Of a stretch of DNA of 64,000 nucleotides, positions 1 to 14,100 are shown one piece after another (position 1 is the first letter of the stretch; every line of letters starts with the position of its first letter). The position numbers and the translations under genes are program-made. This DNA comes from Norana najaformis (taxonomy: Eukaryota > Annelida > Clitellata > Crassiclitellata > Hormogastridae). Where the stretch lies: positions 40,589,924-40,653,923 of the forward strand of contig OZ029914.1 in the NCBI GenBank assembly GCA_964023275.1, given 5' to 3'. The notes under the pieces are model-generated. The model made no database searches, was not told where the DNA came from, and saw nothing but the letters and a program-made list of their open reading frames with translations.

Positions 1-186
1 TCAAAGAGGTGTTTTAGTTTAATGCTGCCGAATACCAAGGAACATATACCTCTAGTTCCAACATTTTTCGGAGACAAAAGTCCTTAAGGACCAAGACTTT
101 ACTGAGTAAGCATTTTGGATGAGGGTCAAATCTTACACTTGCATAAATAATTAATGTTATGTCATTATCTGACAATGTTCCACAAT

Positions 187-920
187 TCTACAAAATGATT
201 CTAGGACTATAGCACATAGGCTTTCCGCACATAGGACTGTGACTCATAGGACGATCGCACATAGGACTGGGACTCATAGGACGATCGCACATAAGACATT
301 CGCTCATAGGGCTTTCACTCATAGGGCTTTTGCTAATAGGACGATCACTCATATTTGTACTATTTGAACCAATTTATTAAGCTTCCAACATAAAAAACAT
401 AGAACACCGATTATGAAAAAAATTAATATTGGCTATTGTTATTGTTATTCATATTCATATTTTTATTAACTGCACGTAGTATTTAATGATATAAATGTTC
501 ACCGTTACAAGTTTAGAAAATATCTAGTTATACGATAAGTACGCCATGGAACGGAGGTAGGTTAGAATATCTGTTTGCCCATAAGTGGCTACTGCCCTCA
601 TTACGCGATCTCGAAGGATTCGGTAGCGTTTGACGGCTGGTTGTAAATTTTTCACGACTTTTCTATTAGGCTTTCTTACGATGCCTTTATATACTGTACC
701 GTGTTTAAATCTGTTGAGTTCACTTCAAAGCGAACGTATCTCCAGCGTTCATTTATTAGCTAACGTCTTATGAGCGATAGTCTTACGAGCAAACATCCTA
801 TGTGCGAATGGTTTATGTGCGGTGATCCTATGAGCAACAGACCTATGAGCGAAAATCTATGTGGGATAGTCCTATGTGTGAAAGTCCTATGTGCGATCGT
901 CCGGATACCCTACAAAATCA
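187..920. mobile_element. Foldback-type DNA element with arms made of ~15-bp repeats
   Basis: Present in unit A and absent from the matching place in unit B (about 20,255). The left arm (about 205-355) is built from repeats of the form CACATAGGACTTTCGCTCAT with variants; the right arm (about 770-905) carries the same words in reverse complement (CCTATGTGCGAT, CCTATGAGCGAA). The arms flank a unique AT-rich core. Both ends are bordered by CTACAAAAT, a likely target-site duplication. No transposase reading frame is seen, so this is a non-autonomous foldback or MITE-like element. Confidence 0.7.
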
Positions 921-1244
921 TGCATAAAAATATAAATTACTAATATTAGATTCTTTCAGGCTAGATTATGTTTTCAACCGAGTATAATAATAATTTTGAT
1001 CAAGATACACATAGAGTAATATACGTTTTCTACAGTAATGGATTATAGTCATTTTCGCCTGATTTGAACAACATAACATAACACGATAGAGGTTTCAAGC
1101 AATATACAAGCGGAGTCTTTTAATCTGTATTAGAGCCACTCCAAAATACCCTGAATGCTCATATCATTAGGTACATGCACAGTACTGACGGATTAGTAGC
1201 GAAGTAGCAAGCACGTCGATCAGTGATGTTTCTGTGTTGAAATG

Positions 1245-1371
1245 TATGCGACAATGTAGTCCACTCGTTAGCGCGCTTAGCATGTAATCCAACGATTGCG
1301 GGTTCGAGCCTCATAACAGCACACAGTGTGACGACCTTTATATCCAGTTTAAGCATTTGTCTCGCGGATCA
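1245..1371 (+). mobile_element. tRNA-derived SINE, 5' part, split by a LINE
   Basis: Contains a tRNA-like B box (GGGTTCGAGCC) preceded by TGTAATCCAACGATTGC, as in the copies at 5,300, 23,717 and 34,948. The body continues to CTCGCGGATCAG at 1371, where a LINE fragment interrupts it. The 3' part resumes at about 2036 and ends in an AATA-rich tail near 2095. Confidence 0.6.
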
Positions 1372-2035
1372 GCTCTCTTTTAAGGCTCAGGTACATCGTC
1401 TTTGTCGTAGTTGCTACTACCAGCTACGGCAACTTCGTGTTGTCTCACGTTCTCTCTCAGTCACCTCATCTAAGACTCTGGTTCATGCATTTGTCACTAA
1501 TCGGTTGGATTACTGCTCTTCTTTATATGTTGGACTCCCTGATGTAGGGCTTTTGTGCCTGGAACGTGTGTTGCGGGAGGCTGCACGGCTTATTGGTGGC
1601 ATCTCTAGGTTTGGTCATATCTCTGATTTTATGCGAGATGAATTGCACTGGCTTCCTATGAGTCAGCGCATCCACTATAGGGTCATCGTCTTTGTTTGGA
1701 ACTCCTTGTTGGGTATTGCACCCTCTTACTTGAAGGAGCTTTGCCTACCTATCCGGTCCAATTTGGGACGTGCTTCTCTTCGCTCCGCTGCTAGTGGTAA
1801 TCTACTAGTGCCTCGCGCTCGCACCTCGACCATGCAGCGTCGTGCTTTCTCTGTTGCTGGCCCAACCCTCTGGAATGGACTTCCTGTTACTGTACGTCTT
1901 CTGCCCCGGGATTTTACTTCTATCTTCTGTTCTTCTCTTAAGACTGTTCTCTTTCGCCGAGGTTAGTTTGGGAGCGCTTCTGAGTAGATTTCTTGAAGGG
2001 GCGCTATATAAGTGTTCTGTATAAAATAAAATCAG
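1372..2035 (+). mobile_element. CR1/L2-like LINE, 3' fragment (reverse transcriptase C-terminus)
   Basis: A frame from about 1,376 to 1,966 encodes the C-terminal part of a non-LTR reverse transcriptase: RLDYCSSLYVGLP, LHWLPMSQRIHYRV, LRSAASGNLLVPRART, RRAFSVAGPTLWNGLP. It is followed by the characteristic GCGCTATATAAGT 3' end. Catalytic RT motifs are missing, so it is 5'-truncated and dead. It is absent from unit B, where the SINE is continuous at the matching point (about 20,494). It therefore inserted after the duplication, antisense to calpain A and downstream of exon 11. Confidence 0.85.
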
Positions 2036-2095
2036 ATACAGGTTTACTGACCTTGCTCGCGTAATAAGTACATTAAAAATAAATAAATATATATA
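2036..2095 (+). mobile_element. tRNA-derived SINE, 3' part
   Basis: Continuation of the SINE begun at 1245: CAGGTTTACTGACCTTG, then an A/T-rich ATTAAAAATAAATAAATA tail. The same 3' part is found uninterrupted at 20,467-20,545 in unit B. Confidence 0.6.
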
Positions 2096-2139
2096 ACTTA
2101 ATTTAAGGTTGGTAGAGAGGGAGGTCTTAGGCCTTTTAC

Positions 2140-5100
2140 CTGGCAGACTCCAAAACCAATAGCGAGAGTGGTTTTGTTCTTTCTTCTCTGCATCAAAGAC
2201 ACGATCACATGACCTGTACCATCTGCTCCAAAGTGCGATGGATTCAGGACAATGGGATACTGAGGATTTTTCCAGAACATACCTTGCAGAAGCATCAATA
2301 AAACAGTAATAAAACACCGTCCAAATAAAAAAATTTGCAATAATAATTTATACTAGAATTAGTGGAGTTTGTGTGTCATAATATATTCGCAATAAAATAT
2401 TTTGATTAATGAACTAAGTTAGTCAATATAAATTACAAATTAAAAAATATTGCGCGTTTTAACCAAAAAAACAAGTTTAACAATTAACTCTAAAAATTTG
2501 AAAGAAGTAAAAATCTTAAGCTTATTGTTTTAAAGGTTTTCAAGTTTTACAGATTCATGGCGTTAAGCCAAAAATTCCATGATCTGCCGAATCCAATCTT
2601 ATATGACTTAACCTAATCTAACCTGACCTGACCTAACTTAACCTAAGCTTGACTGATCTAACCTAACCTAATCTAATCTAAGCATAGATTGACAAATGAA
2701 CTGAGAAATCCGAAACGAGCCGTTTTTTCCAGTAGGAAAAGCTGGAACCAATGGCTAAACTCGAACGGTCTATGAATACAAGCTTGCAAATAACACTGAT
2801 TTTTAAGAAATGTTGGTTTCTTCCGTCATAAGGAAACTCACGATCTTGCCTATAGCCACCGGCACCACCAGAATTGACGCCTCGAACCCATTCCGACTGA
2901 TAGGTCTCCTGATCCCACATTTGCTTTCCCTGAAATCGACCAATCGTGACAATTCACGACTACACGATAATGGAAACACTCTGAGCCCCTCGTTGTTGTT
3001 ATGCACAGTTTCAAAAGGCGCAGTCTTTGCGGTCAATTAAACATCTGAAGACAAAGGAACCTTAGGAAACATGGCTTTATTTGGAACAGAATAATTGCTG
3101 CTCTCAACTGACGTAATACGCATAGGGATGATCTCATACAAGGGAAGTAGGCTCAATCTATCGTAACAAATTATGCAATATGTTACAATACTTATGTTAC
3201 CAGCGTTTGACTGAAAACCCAGGAATCTTAACTATGAGAGGAAGATGGAAAAGAGTTTATAGGAACATCTCTGAGAGGGGAAGTAAAAGGAAAGTTAAGG
3301 AAATAAAATTGGTCTCTTAAGAAACGAATCAAATTTAACCCAATTGCGCTATTATTCAAATCCCTAAAAGCAGCTATACAAATCTAATGTGTTACCATGT
3401 AGCGCTCCAAGAACAGAGGTATATACATACTCTGCCAGACTCGCTTTTATAAAGCACTGCCTATATACAAAATGCGCATTAATCCAGCTGTTAAAATCAC
3501 CCTGTTGGTTAATCTGACTTAAAAATGCAGGTAAGATTACATACAAACAATGAAGGACCAAGGCCAAAAATGAGTTCAGCTTACACAAGATGCACAGATC
3601 TCAGCTGTTACAGCATCCGGATAGAGATGACAGATTGTAAGACGTTCGAAATTATCCAACCAGTCTTCAAACGACATCCTAAACCAAATTCTCAACCCTT
3701 CAAATATACACTATTCTAACAATTTTATGAATTAGAATGACATTTCTTTGCCCAATTCTGCAATATCTCGTCTTAAATTCCACTCTGAATGAGGGAATTT
3801 CTTTTTGAAGCAGCTTTTCACCGTTCGGTTTGTTCCGCGAACTTTCATCATTAATCTACCCTATGCTTTGATTAAGCCATCGAGGTCAACGTAGCCTTGT
3901 ACAGTACTTTTAGGTTTATGTTTAAACAGGTCTATTTTTATGTGAACATATAGGCAATGAACTGCGTATTGCAACGCAAGTTAAAGCAGTCACTCAATGT
4001 TACATTTCCCTTTTCAATAATAATCGTCAGAGACGTGGTCTTAGGATTGAAAGTTATTTTGATTGAAGCGCAAACACAACAACAGCATTCGAACCGTTGG
4101 TCACAATCGCTGCTCATTAGTTACAACATTTACACTGAGCAACAGGCCAAGAAATTACACTTCATAAATACACTTACCAGAATTCTCCTTCATCTCGGCG
4201 CTGCATCTCAAGCTCCTTCTTGATCTTATCCGGAATGGCTGACCATTCTTTCGACCTGAAAAGCAGATCTGGATATTCAGCTGAATGACTGAGCAAATAA
4301 TTGAACTATTGAATGAACGAATTAAAAGTGAATGATTTGCAGAAGATAATCTATGTCAAATGTTTCATACAAGTAGCGGCAAATAAAAAGCCTATAGCAG
4401 GCTTACTCATTTATCTACTGAGCCAGGTAATCGAGGCATTGTTGGGTACATTGATGGGTAACTTTTGAGTACTAACCCGTCAGACCAGCGGCCATTCCAT
4501 TCTCTTTTACCCCACGGATTATTAATACGCAGCAGCCTATGCGAAGTTCCCTCCAACTGTAACAGTAATAGTAGTAGAAGTATTAGTGGCAGTAGAAGTA
4601 GTAGTAGTAGTAATAATAATGGTAGTAGTTGTGCAATAGTAACAGCAGAAATAATGGTAGCAGAAGCGGTGGTACAAGTGGGAGCAGCATTAGCAGCAGC
4701 AGTACTAGTTCAGCAGCAGCAGCATCAGGAGCATCATCATCATGATGATTATCATTATCATCATCATCATTATCAAAGATGTAGGCTAATTAGTTATCCA
4801 TATGTTTAAAGCCAGTTATGGGCCATTTCCGCAGCATGCATCTCTTAAAAGCGTTCATCAGATTAAAATTATACGCCGACCGCATTAACAGAATGTAGAA
4901 AGTTACACTAAGTAATAATTGCTATAGCCTTAGTGACAGAAAGACATGAAGAATAATTGTGTATTGAATTACATAAATCAATCTATTTCTTTCTTATAAT
5001 TCTATCTTAGAAACCATTTGTTTAGCCGCCCCAGTGTCCCCCATTCGAAGGTTAAGAAAAGAGATTCCTGCAGAGGTAGTTGTGAGTTACATTACTAGGA

Positions 5101-8100
5101 ACTTTACTGAATTACCGTTACGATTTTAGTAATGCTGTAGGCGTGTCCTGTGTATAGACCACTGCGCAACCGCGTGGGCATTGCTCCCTGAAATATTGAG
5201 ACAGTCAATTAGCCCTAATTCTTAGCCCTTTTATATCATACTCAAATTATGTATGTGACGCAAGCAACAGGCACCTTTGCTGTAATAATAGATTTATATG
5301 TATGGCGCTGTGGTCTATTTGGTAATACACTTGGTCTGTAATCCAACGATTGTGGGTTCGAGCCTGCCAAATTAATGCAACAAATAAATAAATAAGATAA
5401 ATGAATATCACCGTAGTTCAAAGAAACTTCTATGAGGCGAAAAGTCACATGAAGAAAGACGAATCTTAATTCAGTGCATAGTGTTAACAGGTGGAAGAGG
5501 TAATAACAGGTGTTATTGGTCCTAGTTCGGCTCACCTGTCTGGTCACATTGTTACCTGCAATTATGACATCGGTTCACGATTTGTGTGGGTGGAAGGGGC
5601 ACATTATTTATCCCAAATATGTAGGTCTGACCGTATGACAAAAACTCACATGTACATCAAGGTCTAAAGATCATAGCAGGCATAACGTAAGATCATAAAT
5701 AGGCCTAAATAAAGATCATAATGGCACTTTCCCGAATCTCATAACAATGTTCAGTCCTGTAAATGTATCGGTGGACGGTTTGGTGGTTAAAGGATGGGTG
5801 GGGCCTACCAATGACTCGCCAATATCCCTAAACGAGGGAAAGTTTCGATATCGGTGTAGTGTATTCTATCTATAATTTGTTTACTTTACTTACTGCAGTT
5901 AAGTGAATCTGATATTTGCGTCAGGTGTACGAGAACAGTTATTAAACAGAATACCATGCCGCGAGTATACTGCACGAGAGTGCCAATACAGAAGCTAGTA
6001 CTGTATATATCATGTATTCAGAAAGTCATTCGAACATAAGCCGAGAACTCGACTGTGCAGTGGCCTATATATATACCTTTGCATTGATATGGGTGCAGAT
6101 GAGAGAAGACATATTCATCATGGCACTGAGCATCTCGAACAGGTTGCCAGGAGACCATCTTCTTGGAGTGATGTCGATGTATTCGGAGATTCCGCCAGTG
6201 AAGTCGACCAGAGCATCGCTGGCAAAGCCGAAGTTCATGTTCTCATAGGCACCGTACAGTCTGAAGACAATACATTCATATCTCATACAGCACCTGTTTT
6301 AAACATAAACTGTGCGTCCAGTATTTTCTTTCCTATTTTCCATGACTTCATTCTTCACTTAAAACCTAATTTGTAACTTCCGAACTTAATATCACAGTCG
6401 AAATTACAGAATGGACGGCACACGAAAGAACCGGAAACAATATAACCAAACATGAATGTCGACTCTGGAAAGCATTGAATCTTTCCTAGACGAATTTTTA
6501 ACGCGCTAATTTTGTTCGACAAGAACTCGTGGCAAGAAAGAAAGACTAAGTTCTTAACGCAGTAATCACTGAGTTAAAATTATAATCGCAAAATTTTTAG
6601 CGCGTTAATCGCACACTTTAACGGCGATTAATCAACAGCCCTAAACTTTCATCAGCACCCTATTGCGTTTGTAGGTTTCTGAAAAGGCGTTATTTAAATA
6701 GCCTTATATAATAATGCATACCGATTTATTTATAAATATTCATATATTTATAAATACCGATTTATTGCATTAGATTAGACCTTACGGTGTGAAGTTAGCG
6801 GATTAGAGCTAAACTGTCATGATTGCTCTATGTAGGCCTAACTATTTTTTAACATTGTTTAAAAGTTTTTGATTGTGGTTCATAAATTTAAGCTAATTTC
6901 TAAAGTCATTGTCGTACTTCGCGTAGGCCTTTTCGAACAGTGGAACCCAGAACTCGTTCGGTTCAAGGCAGTTTTTTGCGTAGACGAGTTCGATTTCTTT
7001 CTGTCCTCCTACTTTTCTCACCTCTCGACAAGGCAGACGATCGTCAATGACGATCTCCACCCATGCGCCGAATTGCCAGAAGTTGAAATGAAAGACCCCT
7101 TTGAAAGAACAACCAAATACTCATGTTGTAGAAACAGCACTGTATGCGACAGATGACATGGTGGTCTGAGGTACAGAGGTATAATAGCAGGTGTTTAACA
7201 AGGGTAAGGGTGTATACTAGGCCTATAATCCGCGCTGCATGGGAAGAGGACATGGTTTTCTGGGGTATAGGCAGAGGGGTGTAACAAGAGTGAGGTTATA
7301 ATGTTATATATCGTAGAAACTGCGTCGGAGTCAGAGGGTAGACAATCCGCACTATTTTGCGATATTACTGTACTAGGCACTGTGAGATGAAGCTTTTAGT
7401 GACAGTGACATTTAAGAACCCAAGCCTCGGAAATATTTTAGGACTTTTATAAGACATCGAGAGTTTTGAAATTGGTCACGAATGTCTTGTGACCTTCTTA
7501 ATGTGATTCGCGTTGCTGCCGTTTTTGCTTGAGGCCCATTTCTCAAGTTATTTTTTTACTTTAAATCCTTTTTGGCAACCCTTTCTCTTTAGTTTTCCAG
7601 GTTTTCACCTTTGTTTCCTTATACAGTTTGACTGTTACCGTTTTTACTTTACACAATCTGTATTTTGACCCTCATTCATACCATTTTGAGTATGAGGCAA
7701 CTCAATGGGTTCCCCTTAAATAAAATGTAGGATATAGCCATACTGGCATACGTGAATCCGTCATTATTCTGGACCCGAAAGTGGACATATATACATCGAA
7801 TAATCATGATTGGTCGATGTCCATATGAAAAGACCTAGATGACTGACCAAACACGGCCTACCTTAAACATTTTTTCAGTAGATCATACAACCCTTGGCTG
7901 TGAAGAATACAGAGAGAAAGACATATCAGTAGGATAACATGTATGCTTAAACGTGTACCTGCATAGTTTCCGTCGAACTCCTGGTCGGGTGGAACGCACC
8001 ATTCAAACAGCTGTTTGTGCGAGGTTGCGAGACAAGCGGTTGCGGCAATAAACCAGCAATTGTCTAAAATAAATTATTCGAAGAGACTGACAGAGTGCCC

Positions 8101-11100
8101 TAAGCACGATTAAATTTTATAGATTTTTCAAACTTCTGCACATTGATTGTCCGTTACTTATTAATTTATTACGCCAGATGAATCGATGACTTAAAGAAAA
8201 GAGGAAAGGCACTAGAAGTCTCTCTATGGAATGGACTTCCGCTATCGTTTCGTGTAAGGGTCACTGTTTGTGATAGGCTCAGTCAGCTCGTTGTTCAAAG
8301 ACGTTCTTATTTCCCCGAGGTTCTCGTGCTAGAAGAGCCTCTGAGTAATTTGTTTTGGAAGAAGCGCTATATAAGTTTTCAAATACACTAAGATACAGAA
8401 GTCAAGGTTTTTCAATCACCCGACGTGATACAAAAACCACGGAGTACTGTTTAACACTACAATAAAATAGTTGCAAAGAAAATTTGCCATCAGTCAGTCT
8501 CCTTTGCACAAAGAATTTTAAAAAATATCGAAATAAAAGAATAAATGAGAATAATTGGACGTCAGAAAGTAGTTTCTATTTGCAAAATACTTGTTATGCT
8601 AATATTCTAACACGTCTAGACTGGATGGAGTTGATAAGAACCTGTTGCTTACTTAGATCGCCTTGGTTCAAATCGTATCGTGTTGCACCTCTAACCATAA
8701 ACTTGGCGTCTGGATGAAGTTCCTGCAATTCAAATTCAAATAATTTGGTGTCGGCGAGGTCAGTATGCAATATTACACCAGCACAATGTCGTTTGCATTC
8801 CAACGAGGACGGTGTTCGATGTAGCGATAATGCTTATGGTAATCTTGTATACCAAAAGACGTCAGCACGGTCTTGAGAGTGGAAGTTTTGAGTGCAGGTG
8901 ACCCAGTCTTTAAGGGGCACACAAATAAGAAGACATCGTTTAGTCAAAGACAAGAAAACGATCGTTTTTAAGGCTACGAAATTATAAACACATACGGATA
9001 TATTTTTTATATAAAATTTCTTTCTCCCTCTCGTTCTACTAGCAGAGCTTTCTGAAAAATTAGGCTCCAAATTTGTTTTACATTATGATCAAAAATGGAG
9101 CCAAAAATGCATCTGGCCCCATTTTTTGAGTGGCTGTGTACCTCCCCTCTGGCGCCGCTGTTCCGACGTCCTAGCGCGTACCTATACTCAAATACGCCAG
9201 CGGGATTGCAGTCAAACATTAATCAATAACCTCTGGCGTCTCTGTGCCGACGCCCTTGCTCCTACCGGCACCAAAGTACATCAGCGGGGTTTCTGTCGGA
9301 CACATATGTAATTTTTGCCAAGCAATATCGCTCTTTCTTTAAAAATACAAGAAAAAACGCGACAGTATTAGATTTTAGAGATAGCAAAGAGGAGATGCAT
9401 AGAATTTTTGTTTATAGATCGAAGCCACAGAACAGCAAACTGAGTAAGGAATTGAGCTCAGACGAAAAAATTTTGAGTGTGATTTGAATCAAAGCGAGAA
9501 AGTGATACCGGTGACCTTTCTCAGTAGAATTTTTCAATGGCATATAACCGCGTTTTGCATTACATAGAGGACGATGTATTGCTTTGTCCGCGGTACTTGA
9601 AACTCAATAGGCCGGCAAGCAGGTAATAAATGGCACATCCTATAGCTGTCATGACTGCGCACACAGTGAGAGGCTTATGCGGTCTTCCAATGTTCAGTGA
9701 TCCTTGAATTAGTCTAGAGAGCAGAGTCATTGGGACATAACCAGTAACTAGTCCATACACGATTTCTTTTGTTGGATGACTAGGACATGCTTCATCGTTG
9801 TTCAGCTGTGAGTCACAGGGAACATTTATCATTGTGGCGAATTCTATCGGCATTAGTAACTGCTCGTAGGAGACACTACATTTCGGAATTCCGACCTATG
9901 TCATTCGGTGGGTTACAATGTAAATTACAGGCTTCTGTGGAAGTACATAAGCCTACATGATTACAAATTTCCTGAAGAGAACGCAGATTTTTATTGTCTA
10001 GAGCAGAACAAACAGTAAGGGACTTCTGCATTTCAATCTCCTTGGTTCCGGGTCGTAGCACTCACCGGTCGGCATCCCTTGGACTTCTGACTGTCCCTCG
10101 TATGCGCACTGTTACAGCTCAATGTAGAAGCTTTGCCTATCTGGCCTATCAGCTCTAATCGCCTTTCCCGAAAACTGCGACTCCAGCTCCTCAGTTTGTC
10201 CCTTCCGCAGTTTCGCATTCACCTGAAGTCCGTTTTATTTGACAGTGGTCTCATTGGTTCGGGTTGGGAGCACCTCTGATGAGTGTAGCCTTGAAATGGC
10301 GCCTTACAAATGTCAGATTACAATCACAGTAAGTAAGGAAGTAAGCAATAAGTAAGTAAATAAATAAGTAAGCAATGCATGTGTTAGCACGACATATGTC
10401 CGTCAGCTGAGCGAGGAATCGTTGGTATGCATGTGTAAGTGTAGTCTGCTGCAAAATCTACTATCTTGTAATCGTAAAATGCCAAACTGGCAGCAAGTCA
10501 CTCTACAATGATTGTAGGCCATTATAATTAATTAGAAGATCATTAGGTATAATTGCGTGGCAGTGAAGTTTCAATACAGGATAATGAGGTGTCATTGGAA
10601 GATAACGTGTTGTCATTTCAACATAAATTGGTATCATTATAGCCTGACGAAGTTTCATTTCAGAGCTGTAATGTAGGCTATCATTACAATGTAATGGAAT
10701 AATGGTCTCAGCGTTTTTTACGTGTGACTGGTTGACTGCATTAAGTCTGCAAGAGTAAAGACGCAATACAATGCACGGTTCCGTCAATAAATTACGTTCA
10801 TAAACGTTTCCTTCCGCTTATGAAACCGTCAGCGATCTTGGCCATTGTCAATAGTCGTCTATTTCTGGATTTTATAAATGTTATAGTTTTCGACTAGTCA
10901 ACAAGCGTCTCCTCGTTTTGTTTGTTAGTCAGAGGATGAATAAATCAGCCTATGTTTCAGCAGTTGAAAGCTACAGCTGGAATTGTCCCAAATGCAATCA
11001 AATGCTCATCAAGCCTAGGTGTCGTGATGACCTCAAAGCCGGGAGGTGTCGAGTCATCCATATATATATATATGAGCGTCTTCCACAGATTCTTAACTTC

Positions 11101-14100
11101 TAAGAAGGATCTATACAAATGGCCGACTGTGTATTTATATATCCTGGGTGGGACTCCGATGCCTGCCATGGGTTCTAGGTGCATGCCAAAAATGGTGACT
11201 ATTTCATTTTTTTACAGGTAAACTTATTATAACTGATTTTAGCTTCATTTGAGCTATAGCAAGGACTGGTATTGAGAAGGTTTTCTATAAATATTCAGTT
11301 ACATAACTACATTACATACATTACAAAATCACATATATATACATATATATACGCATGCTTGCGGTTGCTGTTTGACGACGCTAACGACGCTGTCTTAACG
11401 ACGATGGTTAACGTCGCCTCCTTCTTTATCCAGCCTTGGGACTGATACCGCCCGAGCGTGGCAGTGGTGGAGTTAACATACGTGCATGCATAAAACATAC
11501 TTATATACATGCAAAGGGCAACATGGGTGCCTTCCAGCGCTTTATCCTTTGCCCGGACCCCCTCCCCGTTTCAATGTTATCTATGAACACATCGACATTT
11601 GAGAGCCGATCTTCATTGGGTCAGTGCACACAGGCGCCTCTTGGTCGTCATAAAGGCTTTAGAATTATAGCCTATGTATAATAGAAGCGATACGGTTAGA
11701 AACACACACACACAAGGTCGAAGAACCAACACAACACACGACAGGTCTACAATGTCTTTGTGTGGTCTCAGCAGGCAACAATATGAATGGTATTCTGCAG
11801 GATACAGAATACAAAAATTTATAGACTCTATTGCAATGTGGATCGTCAAACTCTCAATCTTCTGATGGTTGATGGCTGTAAAAAATTCACAAAGGCGATG
11901 ATTACCCAAGGACGTGTATTTGCATTCCGCGTGTTTTCGCTGAATAACTGCGAAAAGACAACCGTTTTCGTCGGAACGCAGGCTTTAATATCACAGTGAA
12001 TGTCAGGCTTAAGAACACCAGCTAAGGTTAACATAAAATGGACATCAGGCTGAATGTAGGCCTATTGCATTATGATGTGTATATACAGTATAAGTATGTA
12101 TATATGATTGCTTGTTTGTTTGCATGTATGTATGTATATATGTAAATGTATATATGTAAATGTATATATGTATATATTTGTGCATATATGTATGTATATA
12201 TGTATGTGTGTAAGTTTTGTAAGTATTCATTTGTAAGTATGTACGTATGTATGCCTTTATAGATTATCATAGTGGTAATTTGCAGGTCTTACATGTATGT
12301 TTCAGTACATATAGACCCTTTACCGTTGCAGCTAACACACAGAATGCAGAAGCTGGGCCTAATTTAGTCCATTAGGCCACTTTGTATACGCATCTTACTA
12401 AGATAAACAGAAATACATATATGTCGACTATCAACAGCTATTTGATTACTGTTTCCAGACCAAAGGGTAGGCATAACATAGATGCCCCCATGAGCACACG
12501 TGCAAATACTGAGTCGACCATGTATGAATAAGGTGTGCAAATATTTTTTACAATATTAAGCATAGGTCTATACATGATGCATTTATAGGTCTATACACCT
12601 ATGCATCCATTGGTGGATTGAGTGGTAAACTGCCAAAGGACGAAAATTAACGACGTTGCTAATATCTGACACTTTAAAAGACGCCGCCCTGAAACCGGTT
12701 TAAGATGCAAGAGCGATTCGTTGCTCACGCGGAATGGTTTCCTCTTCCATATAAACTTCATGGGCCTACGCTACAGGCCAACGAATGTACCTGCAGGTGT
12801 TTTAGATAGACTATGTTCGTGTGATTTGCCTTATTATAAGGAAGGTACAGTAAAGTCTTTACATAGGTTGAGTTATAGTTACGGTCTTAATTACAACAGT
12901 CGAAATAAATAATTCTGTATGCCTGGCTCTGACTGTGTGTAGCGGGGAAAAATGAAAGGAAGGGTTGAAGGGAGCAGTGGACGGATCAATGAGGTATGGG
13001 AACAGGGCAAACTTCCGGTTTTCTGGAAGAACTCCATCGTCGTTCGGATCTTGAAGCCGAACAATCCAGCCAACGAGGGAAACTCATATCGCCCGACTGC
13101 GTTGACCTCTGTGCTGTGCAAACTGATGCAACGACTAGTTACCGACAGGCTGAACTGGCACATGGAATCAACGAACCAGTTTAAGAAGTTTCAGTCCCGC
13201 TTTCGCAAGCTCAGGAGCTGCCAGGATCACATCGTACGCCTCCAAGACGATATCCAGCGATCCATCCACGCCAAGTACACCTTCACTGGAGTCTTCATGG
13301 ATCTCGAGAAAACCTTCGACCTCATGTGGATCGACGGCCTACTGCACAGTCTACGCCATGGAGGGTACCGGATGAGCGACGGCTCATCAGTCCTGGCGGC
13401 AGAAATGATGGCCATACAGAGGGCAGTAGAATGGGACACCAGCGCTAACATACCTCATGTTGTCATCTTTTCAGATACTCTGGAAGCGACAGAGAGCCGG
13501 GAACAATAGAAATCTGCGTCCAGACCGCAACATCTCGCGGACCTGATGCACCCACTGGATGATTACTGACAACAGGTTCAGTCGCCGGCAACGATCGTCT
13601 GGATCCCCGGTCATTTGGGCATCGCAGGGCACGAGACTGCAAACGGTCTGTGCAGAGAAGCGTTAAATCGCACCAGCGTCGATCTCCCGACCTACCTAGA
13701 CCCGGATAACTCAGGCGGTCCTTGTGCCATTAAACAAGGGAGAAGAAAGAAGACAAAGAAGAAGATCAAGAAGAAAGAAACCCAAGAAGAAGAAATTCCA
13801 ACGAACATTCTAGAACCACAACCACACCAAATAACACATAAAATAGCATACTTAAAACAACGGTTTTAGAATAGTAAAGCCCATTTACATGTAACCAAGA
13901 CAGAAGAGGGGAGTAAACTCATCTCCGCTGCGCCAGCATTGGAAAAATCCTACCTCCAGTCTCCCCACGGGGTTTTCTGGTCAGGTAGCCGGCCGCCAGC
14001 TCACCTGTCTTGGAACCCACAGTTTAACTCACACTGTTCTTTGTACTTTTGTTCTTGTTATGAAGTCAATCATCTCGACATGACGTCCTCGTTAAATAAA

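Noticed and set aside
1240-1320. Candidate tRNA genes at 1,250, 5,310, 23,725 and 34,955
   Set aside because: They have B-box-like sequences but are followed by SINE bodies and A-rich tails, and the A box and cloverleaf pairing are poor. They are SINE heads.
2580-2695. Telomere-like TAACC repeats
   Set aside because: Degenerate, short, intronic and shared by both calpain copies; no sign of a chromosome end.
4465-4809. Ser/His-rich 114-codon plus-strand frame
   Set aside because: Overlaps calpain exon 7 on the other strand and is made of triplet repeats in intron 6.
5000-5060. A possible extra calpain exon after exon 6 on the minus strand ([17 protein letters not shown])
   Set aside because: The reading frame is not kept in copy B, and exon 6 joins directly to exon 7 in the correct phase with a good match to the calpain family.
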